Source: Lacinutrix sp.
GTDB lineage: Bacteria > Bacteroidota > Bacteroidia > Flavobacteriales > Flavobacteriaceae
NCBI RefSeq assembly: GCF_029238095.1
Contig: NZ_JAQWGS010000015.1
Location: 1-64,000 of the forward strand
Length of the DNA stretch: 64,000 nt
Direction of reading: 5' to 3'
Shown here: positions 28,996-39,276 of the stretch, in pieces
Position numbering within the stretch: position 1 is the stretch's first letter
How the letters are laid out: every line of letters starts with the position of its first letter
Position numbers and translations under genes: made by a program
Notes under the pieces: generated by a model
Told to the model about the DNA's origin: nothing
The model's database searches: none
Seen by the model: only the letters and a program-made list of their open reading frames with translations

Positions 28996-31528
28996 AAGCT
29001 CCAAATTGTTCGAAGTGATGATTTAAATGTTTACGTTCTAATAAATACCATTCGTATTTATTTAATTCTCCAAAAACCATATTACTTAATGTAGCTTCTG
29101 GATGTTCTTTAAAATAGTCTAAATACTTTTTTCGTTGTTCCTTGAATTGCTGAATAGCAACACTTAAATTTTCATGCTTTAAATCGTTAAGTGTATCTTT
29201 CTCTAATTGTGGAAACTGACTGTTCTTAGGAAACTTATCATAGTTCCATAGACTATTTTTTACTTTTTCTAGAATCTTTTCTGGTGTTGATATTTCAAAA
29301 TCCTGAACGTCTCCTGCTGCTATTTTGTATGTATACTCCAAATGTTCAATCATGTGTTGTGGTGTCATGATTCCCCATTTTGGTTTTAGGTCTTCAGACA
29401 GTTTAGATAGACAATCATCTATTTTTTCATTGGTCATTTCCACAAATGTTTCTTGCTTCTTTTGAACCATAGTTAAAATCGTAGCAACAGCGACTAATGG
29501 CGTATCTTTATCTGATTTTTGACTTTCAGGTTGGTTTTCAAAATTAGCATCGAATACTTCAACATGCCATTTTACAATTCCACTAGGATGTTCTGCTGAA
29601 GCAACATCTCTATCTATTTTTTCTTTACAGGTTAGTCGCACATAAATCGTATCATTATGATATAATGGTCTTAAAAATCTAATACTATCTAAACCATAAT
29701 TTGCTGCAACAGGTCCTTTGTTTGGATACACAAATAATCCTGCTGCTGCAGATATAATAAAATAGCCGTGAGCTGTTCTTTTTTCAAAAATACTTCCGTC
29801 TAAAGAGGTAATATCTGTATGTGCATAGAAATGATCCCAAGTCAAATTGGCAAAATTCTGTATGTCGTTATCAGTCAAGGTACGCTTATGGGTTTTCATT
29901 GACATTCCTGCTTCGATGTCTTCCCAATGGTATTTAAACGGATGCTCTTCTGCTTCTGTGTAATTAGCATTCTGCTGATAAATACCAGTAATTGCAGTTA
30001 TTGTTGAAGGTGAACCTTGAATTGCTGTACGTTGCAAGTAATGCTTAATACCACGCATGCCTCCCATTTCTTCTCCTCCACCTGCACGACCTGGTCCTCC
30101 ATGCACCAAATATGGTAATGGTGAACCATGACCAGTACTTTCTTTTGCACTTTCTCTATTAAGCACTAAAATTCGCCCATGATGCGATGCAGCCTTTACC
30201 ACATAGTCTTTAGCTATTTTATCATCGTTAGTAGCTATTGAAGAGACTAATGAACCTTTACCCATTTGCGCTAAAGTAATCGCTTCCTCTAAATTTTTAT
30301 ATGGCATAATGGTACTTACTGGACCGAATGCCTCACGCTCATGAATGACCGTATTTTGAAACGGATAATCTGCTCGCAACAAAATAGGACTTATAAATGC
30401 TCCTTTTTTAGCATCTGCTCCAATGGTTTCAATTGTATCTAAATTACCATAAACAATCTGTGCTTCTTTAGCTAAATCGTTTACTGAATCCCTAACCGCT
30501 TGCACTTGTTGATGACTTACCAAAGAACCCATTCTAACTTCTTTAAGTCTCGGATCACCAATTGTCACTTTATCTAATGCTTTACCTAATGCAATTTGAA
30601 TGTCTTCAACTAAGTTCTCTGGCACAATGATTCGTCTGATTGCTGTACATTTTTGTCCAGCTTTAACGGTCATTTCTTTTCTAACTTCTTTAATAAATAA
30701 ATCGAATTCTGGAGTTCCTGGAACCGCATCTTCACCTAAAATTGAAGCGTTTAAAGAATCGGCTTCCATAGTAAATGGCACAGATTCTTGAATCAATCTT
30801 GGATGTGCTTTTAACAAACGACCTGTTTGTGCAGAACCCGTAAAAGTTACTACATCTTGAGATTCGACAGTATCTAAAATTGTTTTAACGGTTCCATTTA
30901 TAATTTGCAATGCGCCTTCTGGTAGTATTCCAGAATCGATAATTGTTCTTGCTACAGCTTCGGATAGATAAGAAGAAGATGGTGCAGGTAATACCACAGC
31001 TGGGACGCCAGCCATCCAATTCACCGCACATTTTTCTAACATTCCCCAAACTGGAAAATTGAAAGCATTGATATGCACAGCAACACCTTTTTTGGGCACC
31101 ATAATATGATGCGCCATAAAGCGTCCACCACGAGATAAATCGATAGCATCGCCTTCTACATGATACGATTGATTAGGAAATAATTTTCTTAAGGATGCAT
31201 TAGCGAATAAGTTTCCAAAACCTCCTTCAATATCAATCCAACTATCTACTTTGGTTGCTCCTGTTCTATAGCTTAAATCATAAAATGCGTCTTTTCTTTT
31301 GGTGAGATATAATGCTAAACTTTTGAGCATGTTTCCTCGTTCTTGAAAGGTCATTTTACGAAGAACTTCGCCTCCTTTGGTTCTTCCGTACTGAAGAATT
31401 TCAGGAATATCTAGGCCTTCTATTGCAACACTTGTGAAAGCTTCGCCAGTGACAGCATCTAAAATTGGTATTCCTTCTTCTTTTCCTGTAGTCCAACTAC
31501 CTTGAACGTAATGTTGAATCTTATTCAT
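28991..31528 (-). CDS. paaZ: PaaZ (aldehyde dehydrogenase + MaoC-like hydratase) with extra DUF1569/DinB-like C-terminal domain
   Basis: ALDH segment (VTFTGSAQTGRLL, VKAGQKCTAIRRIIVP), MaoC-like (MKTHKRTLTDNDIQNFANLTWDHFYAHTD...), then ~156 aa tail with WGIMTPQHMIEHL and VFGELNKYEWYLLERKHLNHHFEQFG. Confidence 0.92.
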   Translation of the reverse strand: MNKIQHYVQGSWTTGKEEGIPILDAVTGEAFTSVAIEGLDIPEILQYGRTKGGEVLRKMTFQERGNMLKSLALYLTKRKDAFYDLSYRTGATKVDSWIDIEGGFGNLFANASLRKLFPNQSYHVEGDAIDLSRGGRFMAHHIMVPKKGVAVHINAFNFPVWGMLEKCAVNWMAGVPAVVLPAPSSSYLSEAVARTIIDSGILPEGALQIINGTVKTILDTVESQDVVTFTGSAQTGRLLKAHPRLIQESVPFTMEADSLNASILGEDAVPGTPEFDLFIKEVRKEMTVKAGQKCTAIRRIIVPENLVEDIQIALGKALDKVTIGDPRLKEVRMGSLVSHQQVQAVRDSVNDLAKEAQIVYGNLDTIETIGADAKKGAFISPILLRADYPFQNTVIHEREAFGPVSTIMPYKNLEEAITLAQMGKGSLVSSIATNDDKIAKDYVVKAASHHGRILVLNRESAKESTGHGSPLPYLVHGGPGRAGGGEEMGGMRGIKHYLQRTAIQGSPSTITAITGIYQQNANYTEAEEHPFKYHWEDIEAGMSMKTHKRTLTDNDIQNFANLTWDHFYAHTDITSLDGSIFEKRTAHGYFIISAAAGLFVYPNKGPVAANYGLDSIRFLRPLYHNDTIYVRLTCKEKIDRDVASAEHPSGIVKWHVEVFDANFENQPESQKSDKDTPLVAVATILTMVQKKQETFVEMTNEKIDDCLSKLSEDLKPKWGIMTPQHMIEHLEYTYKIAAGDVQDFEISTPEKILEKVKNSLWNYDKFPKNSQFPQLEKDTLNDLKHENLSVAIQQFKEQRKKYLDYFKEHPEATLSNMVFGELNKYEWYLLERKHLNHHFEQFGAL

Positions 31529-31546
31529 ATTTTATAATATATAGTG

Positions 31547-31572
31547 GATTCCGCATCAAATGCGGAATGACA
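31547..31572 (-). repeat. Short interspersed palindromic repeat
   Basis: gattccgcatcaaatgcggaatgaca between paaZ and thiolase gene. Confidence 0.7.
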
Positions 31573-31577
31573 AATCG

Positions 31578-32792
31578 TTATACATTCACGTTTTCAATAA
31601 TTGCAGCATAACCTTGACCAACACCAATACACATCGTGATTAAAGCATACTTTTTATTTTGTTCATGCAATTCTAAAGCTGCTGAATATGCTATTCTAGC
31701 TCCCGTGACTCCTAATGGATGACCAATAGCTATAGAACCACCATTTGGGTTTAACCTAGAATCGTCGTCTGCTAATCCCCAAGCACGAGTACACGCTAAT
31801 GCTTGTGCTGCAAAAGCTTCATTAAGCTCGATAATATCCATATCTTCCATTGTCAATCCTGCCTTTTCTAATGCTTTGTTTGACGCTTGAACAGGACCAA
31901 TTCCCATAATTCGAGGCTCCACTCCTACCACAGCTGAACTTACAATTCGTGCTAGTGGTTTTAGGTTGTATTTTTTTACGGCATCTTCTGATGCTATTAT
32001 TGTTGCTGCTGCTCCATCATTTAATCCTGAAGAATTTCCTGCTGTAACGCTTCCGCCTTCTTTTTTGAATGCAGCTCTTAAGTTTCCTAAAATTTCTAAT
32101 GACGTGTTTGGTTTTACAAATTCATCTTTTGAAAATAGAATTGGATCCTTTTTTCGTTGCGGAATTTCAACGGTTACGATTTCTTTGGCTAATCGTCCGT
32201 TTTCCTGAGCTTTTGTCGCTTTCATTTGGCTCCAATAGGAGAACTTATCTTGATCCTCTCTTGAGATGTTATATAGCTCTACAAGATTTTCAGCAGTGTT
32301 TCCCATACCATCTGTACCATATAATTTTTGCATTTTCGGATTGATAAAACGCCATCCGAACGTAGAGTCATACATTTTTGAGTCGCCTCCAAATGCTGAA
32401 GATGGTTTTGCGATTACGTATGGTCCGCGTGTCATATTCTCCACTCCGCCTGAAATAAACACGTCTCCATCTCCTGCTTTTATGGCGCGATTAGCGTGAA
32501 TAATTGCAGACAATCCTGAACTACATAAACGGTTAACCGTTTCTCCTGGAACTGTAAATGGTAATCCTGCTAAAAGTGATGCCATTCGTGCCACATTACG
32601 ATTATCTTCTCCTGCTTGATTGGCACAACCCATAATCACATCGTCATAAGCTTCCTTTGGAATACTTGGATTACGTTTCACGATTTCTGAAATGACTAAT
32701 GCACCTAAATCGTCTGTTCTAACAGCAGACAATGTGCCTTTGTAGTTTCCTATTGGTGTTCTAATGCCATCTATTATGTATGCTTCTTTCAT
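31578..32792 (-). CDS. paaJ: 3-oxoadipyl-CoA/3-oxo-5,6-dehydrosuberyl-CoA thiolase
   Basis: [56 protein letters not shown]. Confidence 0.92.
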   Translation of the reverse strand: MKEAYIIDGIRTPIGNYKGTLSAVRTDDLGALVISEIVKRNPSIPKEAYDDVIMGCANQAGEDNRNVARMASLLAGLPFTVPGETVNRLCSSGLSAIIHANRAIKAGDGDVFISGGVENMTRGPYVIAKPSSAFGGDSKMYDSTFGWRFINPKMQKLYGTDGMGNTAENLVELYNISREDQDKFSYWSQMKATKAQENGRLAKEIVTVEIPQRKKDPILFSKDEFVKPNTSLEILGNLRAAFKKEGGSVTAGNSSGLNDGAAATIIASEDAVKKYNLKPLARIVSSAVVGVEPRIMGIGPVQASNKALEKAGLTMEDMDIIELNEAFAAQALACTRAWGLADDDSRLNPNGGSIAIGHPLGVTGARIAYSAALELHEQNKKYALITMCIGVGQGYAAIIENVNV

Positions 32793-32806
32793 AATTTATA
32801 TTTATT

Positions 32807-32832
32807 GATTCCGCAGCAAATGCAGAATGACA
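32807..32832 (-). repeat. Short interspersed palindromic repeat
   Basis: gattccgcagcaaatgcagaatgaca between thiolase gene and paaI. Confidence 0.68.
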
Positions 32833-32844
32833 AATCACTTTGTT

Positions 32845-33252
32845 TTATTCTTCCCAATCTTTTTGAGTTCTATAAACTACACCTTTAAAAAGAGCTACCA
32901 TTTCGTCTCCTCTTTTAACTTCTATAATATTAAAGCCTAGTTTGTTTTTTACCGTTTCGATAACAGATTCTGCTACTATATAATCGCCTTCGTTTAAAGC
33001 TTCAATATGATTAATACTGGTTTCTATAGAAACCGCATATTTTCCATGAGTATTTGCTGCAAACCCGAATGCTGTATCTGCTAAAGCGTAACTAATGCCA
33101 CCATGCGCTTTGTCCATGCTATTTAGCATATCTTTTTTAATGGTCATAGCGACTTTACAACGTCCAATTTCACATTCTAGAATTTCTATTCCTAGCCAAG
33201 TGCTATAAGCATCTTGTGATAACATTTTATGTGGAATTTCTTCTCCTTTCAT
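32845..33252 (-). CDS. paaI: Hotdog-fold thioesterase PaaI
   Basis: NSMDKAHGGISYALADTAFGFAANTHG; context. Confidence 0.88.
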   Translation of the reverse strand: MKGEEIPHKMLSQDAYSTWLGIEILECEIGRCKVAMTIKKDMLNSMDKAHGGISYALADTAFGFAANTHGKYAVSIETSINHIEALNEGDYIVAESVIETVKNKLGFNIIEVKRGDEMVALFKGVVYRTQKDWEE

Positions 33253-34422
33253 TTAAAAGAATGTTTTGTTCTCTCTATTCATTTTGCGTAATAATGGACT
33301 ACAACGGTATCGATCTTCGTGATATTCGCTATACAACTCGTCTAATTTTGACACACACCAATCGATGCCTTTCTCGTCTGCCCAAGCCAATAATCCTTTT
33401 GGGTAATTTACACCTTTAGTCATGGCATTATCTATGTCTTCTGCTGATGCGATATTTAAAAATAATGCATCTGCAGCTTCGTTAATTAACATGACTAGTA
33501 TTCTTTCAAATATTTGTGTTGACAATTCTTTATTATGAGATTCTTCGCTATCGCTCTGAATGACACGTTTCCCATTTTCATCATACTCGTAATAACCTAT
33601 TCCTGATTTTCGTCCTAAATAACCTGCTTCAGCAAAACGTTTTTGTGTAAATGATGGTTTATATCTTGGGTCGTAATAGAATTCCTTGAAAACGGTTTCG
33701 GTCACAGTGTAATTAACATCATTCCCTATAAAATCCATTAATTCAAATGGTCCCATTCTGAAACCACCTACTTCTTTCATAGCTGTATCTATAGTTCCAA
33801 AATCGGCTAATCCTTCTTCGTAAATACGTAATGCTTCGCCATAAAAAGGTCTAGCAACACGGTTAACAATAAAACCTGGTGTATCTTTAGCTACAGCGAC
33901 CGTTTTTTTCCAACTCGCGATAGTATCTATAGCTTTCTCTAAGGTTTCGTATGATGTTTGAATAGCAGGAATAACCTCAACCAATTTCATTAAAGGTGCT
34001 GGATTAAAAAAGTGAATTCCGACACATCGTTTTGGATTTTTAAGAGATGCTGCTATTGATGCCATTGATAAACTAGATGTATTTGAAGCAATAATGCAAT
34101 CGTTTGCCACATAGCTTTCTAATTCTGAAAACACTTTTTTCTTAATATCAAGGTTTTCAATAATCGCTTCAATAGTTAGGTTTGAATCTGCTAAATCTTT
34201 TAAATTATCTACATATGAGATATTAGATTGGATTCTTAATTTTTCAGCGTTATCAATACGTTCTTTTTCGATTAAACGATTTAATATCTTTTCTAAAGCT
34301 GCTTTAGCTTTATCTAAGGCTGCTTGATTAGTATCGTACAACTTTACTTTACAACCTGAAGTTGCTGCAACTTGCGCAATACCACTTCCCATTGTTCCAC
34401 CTCCAATAATTCCTACGTTCAT
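33253..34422 (-). CDS. paaH: 3-hydroxyacyl-CoA dehydrogenase (PaaH-like)
   Basis: VGIIGGGTMGSGIAQVAATSG, GIHFFNPAPLMKLVEVI, FIVNRVARPFYGEALR. Confidence 0.92.
   Translation of the reverse strand: MNVGIIGGGTMGSGIAQVAATSGCKVKLYDTNQAALDKAKAALEKILNRLIEKERIDNAEKLRIQSNISYVDNLKDLADSNLTIEAIIENLDIKKKVFSELESYVANDCIIASNTSSLSMASIAASLKNPKRCVGIHFFNPAPLMKLVEVIPAIQTSYETLEKAIDTIASWKKTVAVAKDTPGFIVNRVARPFYGEALRIYEEGLADFGTIDTAMKEVGGFRMGPFELMDFIGNDVNYTVTETVFKEFYYDPRYKPSFTQKRFAEAGYLGRKSGIGYYEYDENGKRVIQSDSEESHNKELSTQIFERILVMLINEAADALFLNIASAEDIDNAMTKGVNYPKGLLAWADEKGIDWCVSKLDELYSEYHEDRYRCSPLLRKMNRENKTFF
33539..33565 (-). repeat. Intragenic, in-frame interspersed repeat (TGTCATTCAGAGCGATAGCGAAGAATC)
   Basis: gattcttcgctatcgctctgaatgaca inside paaH; encodes VIQSDSEES. 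Confidence 0.65.
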
Positions 34423-35208
34423 TTAGTTTCCTTTAAAGTTTGGTTTTCTTTTTTCAATAAATGCAGCAACGCCTTCTGCATAGTCACTACTTTGAGCTGC
34501 TTCTATTTGTAATTTAGATTCTAAGGCTAATTGAGATTCTAAATCATTTGTCATTGATTTGTTAAATAATTCTTTAATTAATCCAAGTGCTTTGGTTGGC
34601 ATATTAGCTAATTTTAAAGCTAATGTATTAACATCTGTATCGAAATTCTCAAGTGGTACCATTTTGTAAATCATACCCATTTTTTCTGCTTCTTCTGCAG
34701 AAATTTTATCGCCTAACATGGCTAAAGCTAATGCTTTTTGAAAACCTATTAATCGTGGTAGAAAAAAAGTTCCAGCACTATCTGGAACTAAACCTATTAA
34801 ACTAAAAGCTTGAATAAAACTGACTTTTTCATGTGCAATAACGATGTCGCATGCTAAAGCTATATTAGCTCCTGCACCAGCTGCTACTCCATTAACTGCA
34901 GCTATTATTGGTTTTTTAATTGCTCTTAGTCTTGTAATTATTGGATTATAGTGTTCTTCTAGAATTTTTTTAAAGCCTGGATTTAAATCAGGATCTGTAA
35001 CCTCTTTTAGGTCTTGTCCTGCACAAAATGCTTTTCCATTTCCCGTTAAAACTATAGCTCTTACTTCATTACTTTTTTCGCAAGCATCTAAAGTTTCGTG
35101 AAGATTAAATGCCATTTCACGATTGAAACTATTAAAGACTTCTGGTCTGTTTAGCGTTATGTACGCTACTTTGTTTTCAATTTTTAAAAGAATTGAATTA
35201 TTACTCAT
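34423..35208 (-). CDS. paaG: 2-(1,2-epoxy-1,2-dihydrophenyl)acetyl-CoA isomerase-like crotonase
   Basis: NGKAFCAGQDLKEV, AAVNGVAAGAGANIALACDIVIA, FSLIGLVPDSAGTFFLPRLIG. Confidence 0.9.
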   Translation of the reverse strand: MSNNSILLKIENKVAYITLNRPEVFNSFNREMAFNLHETLDACEKSNEVRAIVLTGNGKAFCAGQDLKEVTDPDLNPGFKKILEEHYNPIITRLRAIKKPIIAAVNGVAAGAGANIALACDIVIAHEKVSFIQAFSLIGLVPDSAGTFFLPRLIGFQKALALAMLGDKISAEEAEKMGMIYKMVPLENFDTDVNTLALKLANMPTKALGLIKELFNKSMTNDLESQLALESKLQIEAAQSSDYAEGVAAFIEKRKPNFKGN

Positions 35209-35281
35209 ACCTATTTTGTTTCTTTATATATTCTTGATACGAAATTCTAAAAAAAAGAATTTCATTAGAACTAAGGTTACT

Positions 35282-35782
35282 TTATTTCAAACATTTAAAA
35301 TAATCGAATGGTTCTTGGCAATCATCACACTGAAATTGTGCTTTACAAGCTGTTGAACCAAACTGACTTACTAATCGTGTATTTTGTGAACTACAATTAG
35401 TACATTTTACTATTCGTTTTCCGTTTAGCAACACGTCTTTATCTGCTTCTGCATCTAAAGGTGCTGCTATACCATAATCTTCTAATGCCTTTCTGCCTCT
35501 TGGTGTAATCCAATCTGTTGTCCAAGCTGGATGCAAGATTAAATCAATTTCAGAATTGTAACCTGCTTCTTTTAATGCTTTTTTGATATCGTCGCCAATC
35601 ACATCCATTGCTGGACAACCACTGTATGTTGGTGTGATTTCTACTTTAACAAGCTCATCAACAATTATAGCAGAACGCACAACACCCATATCCATAATAG
35701 ATAATACAGGGATTTCTGGGTCTGAAACTGCTTCCAAAATTGGAATTAGTTTTTTATCTATGTTTTGTTTTTCTTTTACCAT
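35282..35782 (-). CDS. paaD: Phenylacetyl-CoA epoxidase subunit PaaD
   Basis: LEAVSDPEIPVLSIMDMGVVR, TPTYSGCPAMDVI, C-terminal CxxC pairs. Confidence 0.92.
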   Translation of the reverse strand: MVKEKQNIDKKLIPILEAVSDPEIPVLSIMDMGVVRSAIIVDELVKVEITPTYSGCPAMDVIGDDIKKALKEAGYNSEIDLILHPAWTTDWITPRGRKALEDYGIAAPLDAEADKDVLLNGKRIVKCTNCSSQNTRLVSQFGSTACKAQFQCDDCQEPFDYFKCLK

Positions 35783-35787
35783 TATTT

Positions 35788-35815
35788 GAGATAGTTCGAC
35801 AAGCTCTGTATGACA
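35788..35815 (-). repeat. Short interspersed repeat (gagatagTTCGACAAGCTCtgtatgaca variant)
   Basis: Between paaD and paaC; TGTCATACAGAGCTTGTCGAAC on transcribed strand. Confidence 0.6.
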
Positions 35816-35864
35816 CTCTACTTAATATTCTGTTTTCGAAAAAAAATCCTTTCTTAAAGGAATT

Positions 35865-36620
35865 TTACCATTCCATATTAGGATAAGCACGTTGCATGTA
35901 TTGCAAATCGCTTAATAAGTATCCTAAATGCTCTGTATGAACACCATTTTTACCTCCTTTTTGAAACCATTTTGATTCTGGAATTTCTAACGTTGACTCT
36001 TCTAAAAGCTCGCCTACATTTTTATAATATGCTTCTTTTAACTTTGTAACATCTACACCAATCCCTTCTGCAACCATTGCTTTATCTGCTTCTGTTTGAT
36101 GAAATAATTCATCGGTATACGTCCACAAATCATTGATAGCTTCTTGCATTTTAGCTTTACTTTCCTCAGTACCATCTCCAAAACGTTTAACCCAATCTGA
36201 TGAGAAACGCTCATGGTAACTTACTTCTTTAATACATTTATTTGCAATTGCAGATAAGGTTAAATCTGTGCTTTTTTGTAATTGCTCTAAAAATGCTAAA
36301 TGGTACACATCAAATAAAAACTGACGTCCTATTGAATAGGCAAAATTTGTGTTTGGTTGTTCTACCAATAACACATTTTTATATTCACGTTCTTTACGAA
36401 GCATCGCAATATCGTCTTCTGTTCTACCGTCACCTGCTATTTTTCCAGCATATTGAAAATAGCTACGTACTTGTCCAAATAAATCTAAAGAAATATTGGT
36501 ACAAGCGATATCTGTTTCTAAACTTGGACCATGTCCACAAAGCTCTCCCATTCGTTGTCCTAGAATTAAAGAATTGTCTGCGATACCAAGTATGTAATTA
36601 TATAAATTTTCGTTTTTCAT
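35865..36620 (-). CDS. paaC: Phenylacetyl-CoA epoxidase subunit PaaC
   Basis: LGIADNSLILGQRMGELCGHGPSLETDIACTNISLDLFGQ...; NVLLVEQPNTNFAYSIGRQFLFD. Confidence 0.94.
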   Translation of the reverse strand: MKNENLYNYILGIADNSLILGQRMGELCGHGPSLETDIACTNISLDLFGQVRSYFQYAGKIAGDGRTEDDIAMLRKEREYKNVLLVEQPNTNFAYSIGRQFLFDVYHLAFLEQLQKSTDLTLSAIANKCIKEVSYHERFSSDWVKRFGDGTEESKAKMQEAINDLWTYTDELFHQTEADKAMVAEGIGVDVTKLKEAYYKNVGELLEESTLEIPESKWFQKGGKNGVHTEHLGYLLSDLQYMQRAYPNMEW

Positions 36621-36635
36621 TTTCTTTATTAAAAA

Positions 36636-36661
36636 GATGCTTCGACAAGCTCAGCATGACA
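36636..36661 (-). repeat. Short interspersed repeat (gatgcTTCGACAAGCTCagcatgaca)
   Basis: Between paaC and paaB. Confidence 0.62.
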
Positions 36662-36721
36662 TTTAGTTTTATTTATGAGTTTTTCACTTTCGGAAAAATT
36701 ATAATTATTTCCACGCAATAA

Positions 36722-37012
36722 TCACATGTGTTTTACTTCGTCTGGTAAATCGTAAAAAGTTGGATGACGATAGACTTTATCATGAGCTGGATCGAATAAT
36801 TCTCCATTATGCTCAGGATTTGATGCTGTAATATGTTTAGATTCTACTACCCAAATGCTTACGCCTTCGCTTCGTCTGGTATAGACATCGCGTGCGTTTT
36901 CCAAAGCCATATCTTCATCTGCTGCGTGTAAGCTTCCACAGTGACGATGTTCTAATCCGTTTTTACTTCTTACGAAGACTTCCCAAAGAGGCCAATTTTT
37001 TTTATCAGACAT
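36722..37012 (-). CDS. paaB: Phenylacetyl-CoA epoxidase subunit PaaB
   Basis: WPLWEVFVRSKNGLEHRHCGSLHAADEDMALENARDVYTRRSEGVSIWVV. Confidence 0.95.
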   Translation of the reverse strand: MSDKKNWPLWEVFVRSKNGLEHRHCGSLHAADEDMALENARDVYTRRSEGVSIWVVESKHITASNPEHNGELFDPAHDKVYRHPTFYDLPDEVKHM

Positions 37013-37110
37013 AATTTGTTTTTTATTATTTCATGTTGTTCTCGATTCTATTGTTTTAAGTTTTGATTGTTTAAAATACAAAAGAAAATTACTTGAACTA
37101 ATGAAGAAAT

Positions 37111-38067
37111 TTAAACTACTCGTTTTTCTTTTCTATTTCTTTTCTTTTCTGCATAAGCCATAGCTGCATCACGAACCCAAGTTCCTTCTTCCCAGGCACC
37201 TACTCTAGCTTTCATTCGTTCTTTATTCATTGGACCATGACCTTTAACTACTTGCCAGAACTCATCCCAATTAATTTCTCCAAAATCATACATACCTTTT
37301 TCTTCATTCCATTTTAAATCTGGATCTGGAATAGTTAAGCCAATTAATTCTGCTTGAGGTACGGTTTGATCTATAAATTGCTGACGCAAATCGTCGTTAG
37401 ATTTACGTTTTAATTTCCACTTCATCGACTGTTCTGTATGCACTGAAACATCATCTGTAGGACCTAACATCATTAAACTTGGCCACCACCAACGGTTTAA
37501 AGCATCTTGAGCCATTTCTTTTTGTTCTGGTGTACCATTTGCCAGTTTCATCATGATTTCAAATCCTTGACGTTGGTGAAAACTTTCTTCTTTACATACA
37601 CGAATCATCGCTCTTGCATATGGTCCATAAGAGGTATTGCATAATGGCACTTGGTTAATAATGGCTGCTCCATCTACTAACCACCCAATGGCTCCCATAT
37701 CTGCCCATGTAATTGTTGGATAATTAAATATTGAAGAATATTTAGCTTTTCCTGTGTGTAATTGCTCGTACATTTCTTCACGGGAAATACCTAAAGTTTC
37801 TGTTGCAGAGTACAAATATAAACCATGTCCAGCTTCGTCTTGAACTTTTGCAAGTAACGCAACTTTACGTCTTAATGATGGTGCTCTAGTTATCCAGTTG
37901 CCTTCTGGAAGCATGCCAACAATTTCGGAATGCGCGTGTTGCGACATTTGACGAATGTGTGTTTTACGATACTTTTCTGGCATCCAATCTTTTGGTTCGA
38001 TTTTTTCATCTCTCGCAATACGTTCATCGAATTGCTTTTCTAAACTTTTAATTTGTGCTTCACTCAT
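37111..38067 (-). CDS. paaA: Phenylacetyl-CoA epoxidase subunit PaaA
   Basis: [55 protein letters not shown]. Confidence 0.96.
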   Translation of the reverse strand: MSEAQIKSLEKQFDERIARDEKIEPKDWMPEKYRKTHIRQMSQHAHSEIVGMLPEGNWITRAPSLRRKVALLAKVQDEAGHGLYLYSATETLGISREEMYEQLHTGKAKYSSIFNYPTITWADMGAIGWLVDGAAIINQVPLCNTSYGPYARAMIRVCKEESFHQRQGFEIMMKLANGTPEQKEMAQDALNRWWWPSLMMLGPTDDVSVHTEQSMKWKLKRKSNDDLRQQFIDQTVPQAELIGLTIPDPDLKWNEEKGMYDFGEINWDEFWQVVKGHGPMNKERMKARVGAWEEGTWVRDAAMAYAEKKRNRKEKRVV

Positions 38068-38135
38068 TGTTTTAGCTTTTTTTTAGCTGTTGGCTTTAGA
38101 CCACAAGCGAGTTAATTTTTCTTTTTCTTTATTTT

Positions 38136-39209
38136 TTATACATCGAAATCTACGACTACTTTATCTGTTGTAGGTACTGCCTGACAACTTAATACTAGTT
38201 GTTGTGATACCTCTTTTTCGTCTAATGCGTAATTAATTTTCATTTCTACAGATCCTTCAACTACTTTACACTTACAAGTACTACAAACGCCTCCTTTACA
38301 AGCAAAAGGCAAATCGGCTCCAGCTCCTAAAGCTGCATCTAAAATATTATCGTATTCTTTAGTCATGGTAAAAGCAAACTCTTTACCACCATCGACTATT
38401 GTTATTTCGATGCCTTCAACATTTTGTTTTGCAAGACGTTCTGCTCTTTTAATATCTTCTTCTGTTAGACCTGTAACAAACAACTCGAAATGAACTAAAT
38501 CTTTTGGTAATCCTGCATTTATTAAATAATCACTAACATAGTTTACCATTTTTTCGGGACCACATAAAAAGACTTCGCTGGTATCTGGAATATCTATAAA
38601 GGTGTTGGTAAGTACTTTCATTTTATCATCGTCAAATCGACCATTAAATAACTGGATGTCGCGACGTTCTTTGGTTAAGAAATAATAAATTTCCAATCTT
38701 CCAAAATAGGTGTTTCTGAGCTGCTCTAACTCTTCTTTAAAGATAATAGACTTCGCTGTTTTGTTTACATAAAACAACTTACAAGTTGCATTTGGCTCTG
38801 CCTTAAGGTGTGTTTTTAACATTGACAAAACCGGTGTAATTCCACTTCCTGCTGCAAAAAAAAGATAATTTTTAGAGTCTTCTGGTTTTACAGAAACGCC
38901 AAAATTACCGCTTGGCTCCATGACTTCTAATAGATCTCCAACTTTTATTTCGTTGTTTATATAGGTTGAAAATTTGCCTCCTGGAATTTGTTTTACAGCA
39001 ACCTTCCATTCGTTTTCTAACGGACTTGAACACAACGAATAAAACCGCCTAACATCTTCTCCTGCAATATCTGCTTTTAGAGTTAAATGTTGTCCTTGAG
39101 CGTATTTAAAAACGCTTTGAAGATGAACAGGAACCTCGAAAGATACTACAGAAGTATCATCTGTCTCTTTGTAAATATCTTTAATATTAAGTTTATAAAA
39201 TTGTGCCAT
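38136..39209 (-). CDS. paaE: Phenylacetyl-CoA epoxidase reductase subunit PaaE
   Basis: RFYSLCSSP, AAGSGITPVLSML, C-terminal 2Fe-2S CKGGVCSTCKCKV. Confidence 0.94.
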   Translation of the reverse strand: MAQFYKLNIKDIYKETDDTSVVSFEVPVHLQSVFKYAQGQHLTLKADIAGEDVRRFYSLCSSPLENEWKVAVKQIPGGKFSTYINNEIKVGDLLEVMEPSGNFGVSVKPEDSKNYLFFAAGSGITPVLSMLKTHLKAEPNATCKLFYVNKTAKSIIFKEELEQLRNTYFGRLEIYYFLTKERRDIQLFNGRFDDDKMKVLTNTFIDIPDTSEVFLCGPEKMVNYVSDYLINAGLPKDLVHFELFVTGLTEEDIKRAERLAKQNVEGIEITIVDGGKEFAFTMTKEYDNILDAALGAGADLPFACKGGVCSTCKCKVVEGSVEMKINYALDEKEVSQQLVLSCQAVPTTDKVVVDFDV

Positions 39210-39276
39210 ATTTAGTACTTAATCAAAAACTAACACTTGTTAGTTTCTCTGACAAAAATACAAAATAAATTGCTAA

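Noticed and set aside
36242-36721. 159-aa plus-strand ORF across paaC and the paaC-paaB gap
   Set aside because: Mostly antisense to paaC; translation lacks protein-like features
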